From Calothrix sp. NIES-3974 (GTDB lineage: Bacteria > Cyanobacteriota > Cyanobacteriia > Cyanobacteriales > Nostocaceae): a stretch of 64,000 nt of DNA. The translations under genes and the position numbers were made by a program. The notes beneath the pieces were generated by a model. The model was given only the letters and a program-made list of their open reading frames with translations, was not told the DNA's origin and did no database searches. Positions 57,487 to 64,000 of the stretch are shown in pieces (positions within the stretch are counted from its first letter, which is position 1; each line of letters starts with the position of its first letter). The DNA lies in assembly GCF_002368395.1 (NCBI RefSeq), contig NZ_AP018254.1, positions 4,526,001 through 4,590,000 of the forward strand, written 5' to 3'.

Positions 57487-57723
57487 AACTGCTTGCGGAT
57501 AGGTTTAATCGGAAGTAATTACACGTCTGTTAATAATGCGTTGTTGATGGGGAATCAGTCAACTGATTGCTGTGTCAGCTTTTCACATTTATATACTTTT
57601 ATATACTTTACACGATCAATGAGTAGAGACGTAGCAATGCGATATCTCTACACAACGTCAAATTTTCGATTCACGATTCATATTTGTATTCAGCAACGCC
57701 AAAAATTTCATCTGTCCTACTAG
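57487..57723. other. dapL upstream spacer
   Basis: 237 bp. Contains a GTAGAGACGTAGCAATGCGA-type hairpin (about 57622-57650). No gene. Confidence 0.4.
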
Positions 57724-57753
57724 TTAGGCAAAATGCTTAATTTTCTTGCCTAA
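57724..57753 (-). terminator. hairpin at end of 54-aa ORF
   Basis: Stem TTAGGCAA / TTGCCTAA with further AAAT/ATTT pairing, overlapping the stop codon of the 57750-57914 frame. It would act as a strong hairpin on the minus strand. Confidence 0.45.
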
Positions 57754-57914
57754 TCTTCATCATGTTTCAAAACTAAAACTTGATAATTTTTGTTGTATTT
57801 GAGGTTATCTCGCTCGATTTTATCTTTTTTTCTCTGTTCTGGATGATCGCGACAACGCACAATGGAAGCGGGTTGTATATTTTGTTTTTCTTTCTGTTCG
57901 AGGGTGTCTGTCAT
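57750..57914 (-). CDS. small charged protein (54 aa), possible gene
   Basis: MTDTLEQKEKQNIQPASIVR then CRDHPEQRKKDKIERDNLKY, ending VLVLKHDED. Hydrophilic, Lys/Asp/Glu-rich, no membrane segment. The amino-acid sequence looks protein-like and the stop is inside a strong hairpin, but no ribosome-binding site is visible. Family not recognised. Moderate to low confidence. Confidence 0.4.
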   Translation of the reverse strand: MTDTLEQKEKQNIQPASIVRCRDHPEQRKKDKIERDNLKYNKNYQVLVLKHDED

Positions 57915-58294
57915 AAGTTGATAGAACAGCAGCCCAGAGCGGCATGAGAATCCTAAATGTTCTCTGCCTTGCTCAAAGCTATGGTGAAATTACCTATTTT
58001 TTTGTATTTTTGAAAATATTCTTTTTGGAGGTGCCCGGGGAAAGTTTTTGCTGTGAATGTGATTTTTATTGCAAGATTGATTGCGATCGCTGACAATGGC
58101 AAATAGGTGGTGCAGGTTTCTTCTGTACCAACTATCGTCATATTTTTGGCTGCGACTATGTACTTTTTCTCAGGCGCTATAGCCGCAGGGTTGTCGTAGA
58201 CTAGCGCTACTACGTGTCTTTCATTACTCATCAAAATTAATGGGACAGACCGGTAGTTCCCGATAAACGGAGTTTTCCAGGTATATTTTGCTAT
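57915..58294. other. spacer with repeat H copy 3
   Basis: 380 bp. Repeat H at 58172-58231 (AGGCGCTATAGCCGCAGGG through ACTACGTGTC). A 93-codon minus frame (57953-58234) starts inside this repeat and is therefore not credible. Confidence 0.5.
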
Positions 58295-60622
58295 TTAATT
58301 GATTCTGGTTGCGGTTTCGGCGATAATTTGTCGAATTTGAGCATGGCTCAGGTGGGGGTTGGCATCTAATATTAATGCGACGGTTCCAACTACGTGGGGT
58401 GCAGCCATTGATGTACCTCGATAATTTGCGTAGGAACTGCTACCAGCAACGGTGGATCTAATATCTTGTCCTGGAGCGACGACATGGAGCATATCGGGGT
58501 TGGAACCAGCGCGGTTAGAGAAGGATGTGATGTTGCCATTAATATTAATTGCACCGACGGAAATACCGTAGTTTGTTGCTAAATATGCGGGGGCATAGGG
58601 GAAGCTACCAGCATCATTTCCTGCTGCAACTACAATCATCACATTGCGACTAGCTGCGTAGGCAAATGCTCGTTCTAATTCATCACTAACAAAGAGCAAA
58701 CCTAAACTCATATTAATCACCCGCGCACCGTTATCGACTGCGTAACGGATTGCTGTTGCCAAATTTCCTGTATTGAGAAAGTATCCTTCTTCTGTTCTAC
58801 CTATTCTCAATCCCATAATCTGGGAATCATAGGCAACTCCTGTTATCCCCTCACCGTTATTCGCAGCAGCAATTGTCCCAGCAATGTGGGTTCCGTGACT
58901 GTTCCACTCACCCTGTGAATCTCTGACAGGGTTGACATCGCTATTATTGCCGTTGATACCAGTACTAAAATTCCAGCCATTGATGTCATCCACATAGCCA
59001 TTGCGATCGCTGTCTATACCGTTGCGAATTTCCCCTGGATTACGCCAAATATTTCTACTTAAATCGGGGTGGCTAATAAATACTCCGTCGTCAATCACCG
59101 CGACAGTGATGTCTTTTCCTGTATATCCCCGTGACCACGCATTGGGTGCGTTAATGGCATCATTACCCCAGTTTCCACCGGTTCTTCTTGACCAGTTACT
59201 GGTGTTGATGGTGTTGTTTCCGTTAAGGTTTTGTCCTAAAGCCCTACTAACTGCATCATCTGCATTGACTAAACCATATCCATAGGTGCTGTTAAAGCCA
59301 CTTAGCAAGGATAAATTGAGGGTATAGCTACTGTTAGCACTACCATATCTGTAAACTCTAACGTAATAGTTTCCCGCAGCTAATTCCCGTCGAATTGATT
59401 CATTCGAGGTAGCACCTCTTTCCGATGAGGTAATTCTTCTACCGCTAGCATCAAATAAGGCAACATCCACATCTGCATTCAAACCGAATAAATCCAGGCT
59501 GAATCTGCTGGGTGAATTTACGGTAAAGCGAAAATAATCATCTACATCATTATTACCAACGTAGTTAGTAATCGTTGTTAAACCGTTAATTACACCCAAG
59601 TTGGATGCGGTGCTTAAAGTATTATTATTTTCAATGGTATTACGCTTGATCACCCCTGCGATTTGCCAATCCATCTCACCAATGGTGGTGAGGACGACAT
59701 TTTCTCTCAAGTTAGTACCGTTCATTTGCCAAACGGAGTTTTGACCTGTTTGATAATTGCGCCAAAGTATATCTACCTGACCATCTCCATTAAAGTCGGC
59801 GGTGGCTTCGATTTGCCAGTTGCTACTCCGGGATTCTAACCAAATACCATTTTTGAGAGTCGATCCATTCATTTCCCAGATGGCGTTTTGACCGGTTTGA
59901 TGATTTCGCCAGAGTATATCTACTTGACCGTCACGGTTAAAATCGGTGGTTGATTCTATTTTCCAGTTGGTGTCGTGAACTTGGGTGATAAATACACCAC
60001 GGGAAAGATTGGTACCGTTCATTTCCCAGATGGCGTTTTGACCGGTTTGGTAATTGCGCCAAAGTATATCTACTTGACCGTCACGGTTAAAATCGGCGGT
60101 GGATTCTATTTTCCAGTTGGTGTCGTGAACTTGGGTAATGAATACACCACGGGAAAGATTAGTACCATTCATTTCCCAGATGGCGTTTTGACCGGTTCGG
60201 TAATTGCGCCAAAGTATATCTACTCGACCATCCCGATTAAAGTCTGTCACCGCTTCAATTTGCCAGTTGGTGTCGTGAACCTGAATTAACCAAACTCCTT
60301 CCTCAATGGTAGAACTATCCCTCATCACCCAAATGGCATTTTGTCCTGTAAGTGAATTGCGCCACAGAATATCATCTTGTCCATTATTATTAAAATCTGC
60401 GATCGCAGCTATTTTCCATGATGGGTCATGACTAACCATCATTAACCCCGCTTCATGGGTTGTTCCGTTCATTAACCAAGCGGCATTACTACCTGTAGAA
60501 GAATTGCGCCAGAGTATATCTACGTTAAAATTATTGCTGGTGAGATTATTTACGGACTGCTGAACTAGAGGTTTTGTGGTAAGCTGAGACTCGGTAACGG
60601 TGGAGTTTTGTTGGACTGCCAT
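58295..60622 (-). CDS. subtilisin-like serine protease with N-terminal FG-GAP/VCBS-type repeats
   Basis: 775 aa, start MAVQQNSTVTESQLTTKPLV with no signal peptide. Residues about 33-345 hold six to seven repeats of about 50 residues (DILWRNSxTGQNAIWxMNGT ... DFNxDGQVDILWR), calcium-binding propeller-like. A PPC domain is at about 355-440. The S8 domain at about 495-765 has catalytic Asp in ITVAVIDDGVF, His in SHGTHIAGTIAA and Ser738 in GTSMAAPHVVG. All three catalytic residues are present. Three adjacent repeats are almost identical at DNA level (about 59850-60290, 150-bp period). Likely a calcium-dependent secreted protease. Confidence 0.88.
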   Translation of the reverse strand: MAVQQNSTVTESQLTTKPLVQQSVNNLTSNNFNVDILWRNSSTGSNAAWLMNGTTHEAGLMMVSHDPSWKIAAIADFNNNGQDDILWRNSLTGQNAIWVMRDSSTIEEGVWLIQVHDTNWQIEAVTDFNRDGRVDILWRNYRTGQNAIWEMNGTNLSRGVFITQVHDTNWKIESTADFNRDGQVDILWRNYQTGQNAIWEMNGTNLSRGVFITQVHDTNWKIESTTDFNRDGQVDILWRNHQTGQNAIWEMNGSTLKNGIWLESRSSNWQIEATADFNGDGQVDILWRNYQTGQNSVWQMNGTNLRENVVLTTIGEMDWQIAGVIKRNTIENNNTLSTASNLGVINGLTTITNYVGNNDVDDYFRFTVNSPSRFSLDLFGLNADVDVALFDASGRRITSSERGATSNESIRRELAAGNYYVRVYRYGSANSSYTLNLSLLSGFNSTYGYGLVNADDAVSRALGQNLNGNNTINTSNWSRRTGGNWGNDAINAPNAWSRGYTGKDITVAVIDDGVFISHPDLSRNIWRNPGEIRNGIDSDRNGYVDDINGWNFSTGINGNNSDVNPVRDSQGEWNSHGTHIAGTIAAANNGEGITGVAYDSQIMGLRIGRTEEGYFLNTGNLATAIRYAVDNGARVINMSLGLLFVSDELERAFAYAASRNVMIVVAAGNDAGSFPYAPAYLATNYGISVGAININGNITSFSNRAGSNPDMLHVVAPGQDIRSTVAGSSSYANYRGTSMAAPHVVGTVALILDANPHLSHAQIRQIIAETATRIN
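59850..60290 (-). repeat. near-identical 150-bp coding tandem repeats
   Basis: About three successive copies of the 150-bp unit encoding NYQTGQNAIWEMNGTNLSRG and the following half-repeat differ at only a few bases, indicating recent duplication or gene conversion within the protease gene. Confidence 0.7.
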
Positions 60623-61186
60623 ATGTATAATTACTTTTGTGTAGAGTACGTATTTTTATGGTCTACGAGATATCAATACCGGAAACAAAAGCACCAAAGA
60701 CCTGCACATTTCAATACAGGACTAATACGGCAGATTACGCAAAAGGGACAGGAAGAATTAGAGTTTTTTAACAATAAATATACTTAAATCTTGCACCTTA
60801 CGAATTAAAACGCAAGTAAATATATTTAGAGTAATTAATTACTCTCATGATTGATGTTTTATTTGTAGTCGATTGTAATGGACTTACACTTTTAGCCAAG
60901 GATTTACAATCTCTAGCGGACGGGAGCGTAGTTGAATAATTAAAACGTACACCAGTCAAATTTATTTTGAATTTGCTCAAGGTGCAAGATGGGAATATAC
61001 TGAAAAATATCTATTTATCAATACATTACTTTTCAGTTAAAATACCCATAAAATTTGCAAATATTTGCTTGCAAATTGAGAAATATTTGATATAAATTTA
61101 CTTGAATTTAATCACGATTTTATACTACCAAATCAATTCTGTCATTCCCTGAAGATGACCCACGTCCCTACTCCCCACTCCCGTAC
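60623..61186. other. 564-bp spacer, no gene
   Basis: AT-rich; a 60-codon minus frame (60798-60980) has no support. Contains the 3' tail of spacer repeats CTACTCCCCACTCCC (61168). Confidence 0.4.
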
Positions 61187-61834
61187 TTACAAATTTTCCC
61201 TAGCCCAGAGAGCAGCTTGAGTGCGATCGCGTAATTCGAGGTGGTTAAGGATTTGGGTGACGTAGTTTTTGACGGTTCCTTCGCTGAGAAAGAGGATTTG
61301 GGCGATTTCCCGGTTACTTTTTCCTTGAGCAATTAGGCTTAATACTTGCTGTTCTCGCTCGCTGAGGTTTGCTAATTGCTGGGATGGGGAAGGTTTGCAG
61401 GGTTCTTCCTGGGGATATCGCAGTTGAGCGAATAATTTGGGAGCGATAGTAGGACCGAGTTGACAGTGACCTTGATGGAGGGTGCGGATGGCGGTTGCAA
61501 GTTGGATTGCAGGTGTGCTTTTCAGTAAATATCCGGATGCACCAGCTTGGAGAGATTTCCAAATATACTCGTCTTCGTCAAAGGTGGTGAGAACTAGGAT
61601 TTTCATCCAGGGAAAGCGTTGGTGAATTTCCTGGGTAGCGACAACTCCGTCGCAAATTGGCATTCTGATATCCATTAAAATCACATCCGGCTGTAATTCG
61701 TGACTTAATGCGATCGCTTGTTTTCCGTTTGCTGCTTCTCCGACTACTTCTAGGTCGTCTTCTAGGGATAATAGGGATGCTAATCCTTGGCGAAAAATTT
61801 CTTGATCATCTACAAGTAACAGCCGAATCTTCAT
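61187..61834 (-). CDS. NarL/FixJ-family response regulator
   Basis: 215 aa. Receiver domain with acidic DDQEIFRQG, phospho-acceptor Asp55 in VILMDIRMP, Thr in LVLTTFDEDEYIW and Lys in GYLLKSTPA. LuxR-type HTH at about 150-210 (LSEREQQVLSLIAQGKSNREI; LFLSEGTVKNYVTQILNHLEL). Acts as a DNA-binding output regulator for a cognate histidine kinase not found nearby. Its upstream region is full of repeats, so promoter elements are not obvious. Confidence 0.95.
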   Translation of the reverse strand: MKIRLLLVDDQEIFRQGLASLLSLEDDLEVVGEAANGKQAIALSHELQPDVILMDIRMPICDGVVATQEIHQRFPWMKILVLTTFDEDEYIWKSLQAGASGYLLKSTPAIQLATAIRTLHQGHCQLGPTIAPKLFAQLRYPQEEPCKPSPSQQLANLSEREQQVLSLIAQGKSNREIAQILFLSEGTVKNYVTQILNHLELRDRTQAALWARENL

Positions 61835-62020
61835 AATTCGTAATTTGTAATTTGTAATACCCGCTACGCGGGAAGCAAGCTACGTAGTTTGTAATAGCCT
61901 ACGGCAACGCTTCGCGTACGTAATTGGTAATTTGTAATAGCCTGCGGTAAGGGTTCGCGTACTTAATTTGTATAGCTACGCGGGAAGGAAGCTAGGTAAT
62001 GACGCAGTGTGGTTACTTTT

Positions 62021-62118
62021 GCGTAATATCGATTATCTTGTACTTGGCAATAAATGAAACTAGAATAATCAACGGTTACAGCCCCTGATATGTAGCAAGC
62101 ATTAGCGTAAACTATATA
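62021..62118 (+). repeat. dispersed repeat A, copy 3 (uninterrupted)
   Basis: About 98 bp matching 18719-18800 and 18906-18923; it has the single ATTA that is duplicated around the inserted element at 18801. It ends next to family F copy 3. Confidence 0.75.
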
Positions 62119-62128
62119 AGTCCTATTT

Positions 62129-62234
62129 CAATAGGGTTCGGATAAGAAAATTCATAAACCCCAAATAATTGTAGAGACTAGATATATCGCATCTCCCGAA
62201 ACCACAAAGAAGAATCATTAACTGAACTGTATTG
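62129..62234 (+). mobile_element. TIR element family F, copy 3
   Basis: 106 bp; ends CAATAGGGTTCGG and CTGAACTGTATTG. Flanks AGTCCTATT (62119-62127) and AGTCCTGTT (62235-62243) differ at one of nine bases. Central GAGACTAGATATATCGCATC hairpin as in the other copies. Confidence 0.75.
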
Positions 62235-62724
62235 AGTCCTGTTGATGAAAAATCCGGGCATGGGGATGGTGACAGATATTCTCAATATAGCGGAGTTTTG
62301 AGGGCTAATTGTAAAGTTAATTTAAAACCAATGTCCGATGATGGCTGTTTCGGTTAGATATGGAGTGTGGATAAATCCTATATTTCTCTCAAGGGAGTGA
62401 TAAGCCTTGAGTAATGGGTTGATTTTCCTATTTGATGTGGAGGGAGTGGGGAGTAGGGAGTTGTGAGTGGTGTAATAATGTGGGACACTTGTGAAGTATT
62501 CAGGAAAAAGGTACTGTTAGGGAAATATTCCACACCTAAACATGGCTGCTAATTTGAATTCTCCGCGACTTCTCTCCACATTTCTCAAAATCTGATCAAA
62601 CTTAGATTCATGGGTTTTGCACTGCGACAAAGTTATGACCAGTTAAAAAGGGTTGAAATACCTTCTGAATAAAGATTACCATATGGGCGATCGCTCTGAC
62701 TCGTGAGAAATGGGGATTCTGTCT

Positions 62725-62757
62725 CCTATCTCCTGTATCCTGTATCCTGTATTCTTT
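62725..62757. repeat. TATCCTG heptamer tract
   Basis: CTCCTATCTCCTGTATCCTG and TATCCTGTATTC units in tandem just before the dnaB start; the reverse complement of the ATACAGG class at 29611. Confidence 0.65.
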
Positions 62758-62768
62758 CCAGATTGTTT

Positions 62769-64000
62769 ATGTCCGACGAGTTAAAGTTTCAAGGTTCAGG
62801 GATAGACCGCTTACCACCACAGAATATTGAAGCGGAGGAGGCGATTTTAGGAGGAATTTTACTTGATCCGGAGGCAATTAGTCGAGTTAGCGATCGCTTG
62901 GTTGCGGATGCTTTTTATTTAAGCGCTCATCAGGAAATATACCAAGCTGCGTTACGTCTACATGCTCAGGGGAAACCGACGGATTTGCTGACGATGATTG
63001 CATGGTTAACTGACCATGATTTATTAACTAAAATTGGTGGACGCAGTAAGTTAATTTCTCTGCTGGATCAAACTGTTTCGGCAGTTAATGTGGATGTACT
63101 AGCGCAATTGGTGATGGATAAATATACCCGTCGGCAGTTGATTAAGGCGGGGAATGAGGTGGTGCAATTAGGGTATGAGACGGAAACGGAGTTACCAAGG
63201 GTTTTAGATCAGGCTGAACAGAAGATTTTTGGGGTGACTCAGGAACGTAGTCAATCGGGTTTGGTGCATATTGCGGAAACCTTAATTGCGAATTTTCAGG
63301 ATATTGAGGAGCGAAATCAGGGGGTTGCCTTACCGGGGATTACCTGTGGTTTCTATGATTTGGATGCGATGATTAATGGTGGTTTTCAACGGTCGGATCT
63401 AATTATTGTTGCGGGTAGACCAGCGATGGGGAAAACCAGTTTCTCGATGAATATAGCCCATTATATTTCTGGACATGTGCGCTTACCCGTGGCGATTTTT
63501 AGTTTGGAAATGTCGAAGGAACAGTTAGCATTACGGATGCTTTCGTCGGAAGCGGGGATTGAAAGTAGTTATTTAAAAAGTGGTAGGATTAGTCAGAACC
63601 AGTGGGAGTCTTTAACTAGGGCGATTGGTTTACTGTCGGAAATGCCCATTTATATCGACGATACCCCTAATATTACCATTAATGAAATGCGATCGCAAGC
63701 CCGAAGATTGCAAGCTGAACAGGGTATGGATTTAGGTTTGATTTTAATTGATTATTTGCAATTAATGGAAGGTGCAGGGGATAACCGGGTGCAGGAATTA
63801 TCCAAAATTACCCGTAATCTCAAAGGATTAGCTAGGGAATTAAATGTACCCGTGATTGCCCTATCCCAGTTAAGTAGAGGTGTGGAAGCAAGAACAAATA
63901 AACGTCCAATGCTGTCCGATTTACGGGAATCGGGTTCCATTGAACAGGATGCGGATTTAGTCATGATGTTATACCGGGATGATTACTACAACCCGGATAC
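62769..64000 (+). CDS. dnaB: replicative DNA helicase DnaB (partial)
   Basis: 410 codons to the window end. N-terminal DnaG-interacting domain (LPPQNIEAEEAILGGILLDP), a linker, then RecA-like domain from about 185: Walker A GRPAMGKT (216-223), Walker B region LGLILIDYLQLMEG, and LSQLSRGVEARTNKRPMLSD. The helicase unwinds DNA ahead of the replication fork as a hexamer. The segment RESG|SIEQDADLV is continuous; in Synechocystis PCC 6803 an intein sits at this G-S junction. The Walker-A site is also uninterrupted. Start ATG at 62769 is 12 bp after the heptamer tract, without visible SD. Confidence 0.96.
   Translation, partial: MSDELKFQGSGIDRLPPQNIEAEEAILGGILLDPEAISRVSDRLVADAFYLSAHQEIYQAALRLHAQGKPTDLLTMIAWLTDHDLLTKIGGRSKLISLLDQTVSAVNVDVLAQLVMDKYTRRQLIKAGNEVVQLGYETETELPRVLDQAEQKIFGVTQERSQSGLVHIAETLIANFQDIEERNQGVALPGITCGFYDLDAMINGGFQRSDLIIVAGRPAMGKTSFSMNIAHYISGHVRLPVAIFSLEMSKEQLALRMLSSEAGIESSYLKSGRISQNQWESLTRAIGLLSEMPIYIDDTPNITINEMRSQARRLQAEQGMDLGLILIDYLQLMEGAGDNRVQELSKITRNLKGLARELNVPVIALSQLSRGVEARTNKRPMLSDLRESGSIEQDADLVMMLYRDDYYNPD

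Larger units (their letters stand above)
61835..62768. other. 934-bp repeat-rich spacer
   Basis: Contains TAATTTGTAAT tandem tracts interrupted by CCTACGGCAACGCTTCGCG segments (61840-61990), repeat A copy 3 (62021-62118), family F copy 3, degenerate family B pieces (about 62386-62480 and 62698-62710) and a TATCCTG heptamer tract (62725-62757). No gene. Confidence 0.6.

Noticed and set aside
57953-58234. 93-codon minus-strand frame
   Set aside because: Its first 20 codons are dispersed repeat H, which is noncoding in its other copies.
60798-60980. 60-codon minus-strand frame
   Set aside because: AT-rich spacer, no ribosome-binding site, no recognisable protein features.

Overview
The window is chromosomal DNA of a filamentous cyanobacterium, most likely a heterocyst former (Nostocales; Calothrix/Nostoc/Tolypothrix type). 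The evidence is a full-length HetR with every landmark residue I could check, an uptake hydrogenase (hupS, hupL, probable hupW), allophycocyanin-B (apcD), Mg-chelatase chlI, a CBS-CP12 protein, the cyanobacterial sufR/sufBCDS arrangement, abundant GCGATCGC (HIP1) octamers and intergenic DNA full of short repeats. I see no prophage, CRISPR array or complete insertion sequence.

Layout: 1-7 kb holds the start of a methyltransferase gene, a nucleotidyltransferase-like gene, a small membrane protein, chlI and a divergent tonB / exbB-exbD locus. 7.6-11.5 kb holds a PspA/IM30-like gene directly followed by a PstS-like binding protein, then a coiled-coil/EamA fusion. 12-17 kb holds hetR, a secreted Cys-rich protein, rpsD, an aminotransferase and tRNA-Asp. 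17-25 kb holds gltX, apcD, a response regulator with a GAF-like domain and an ABC exporter. 25-30 kb holds two unknown genes, hisZ overlapping a DnaJ/TPR gene, and a thioredoxin-like gene. 30-36.5 kb is the hydrogenase region with unknown genes and a histidine phosphatase between hupL and hupW. 37-41 kb holds CBS-CP12, a methyltransferase and an EEP hydrolase. 40.5-47 kb is sufS-sufD-sufC-sufB on the minus strand, with sufR divergent and two operator-like dyads between. 47-50.7 kb holds a Uma2 gene, a decayed PIN toxin/antitoxin pair and a repeat/PPC/CAP exoprotein. 51-57.5 kb holds era, a pentapeptide-repeat protein, tyrA, a lipoate-ligase-like gene and dapL. 57.7-64 kb holds a possible 54-aa gene, an FG-GAP/PPC/subtilisin protein, a NarL-type regulator and the first two thirds of dnaB.

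How the genes connect: hetR, hup and suf fit a diazotrophic cell, because hydrogenase and nitrogenase need Fe-S clusters and hydrogen recycling happens in heterocysts. TonB/ExbBD suggests outer-membrane iron or metal uptake. chlI, apcD and CBS-CP12 belong to photosynthesis and its control.

The least expected content is in the spacers. At least two families of miniature transposon-like elements have terminal inverted repeats, and I can find target-site duplications: about 9 bp for all three copies of one family and 4 bp for three of four copies of the other. One is nested inside an older repeat, and another dispersed repeat appears to form the 3' end of a coding gene. Protein oddities are a TonB with a 200-residue Arg-cluster tail after its C-terminal domain, a coiled-coil/transporter fusion, and two repeat-rich exoproteins without classical signal peptides. 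I found no convincing wholly new multi-gene system; the element families, the TonB locus and the PspA/binding-protein pair deserve follow-up most.
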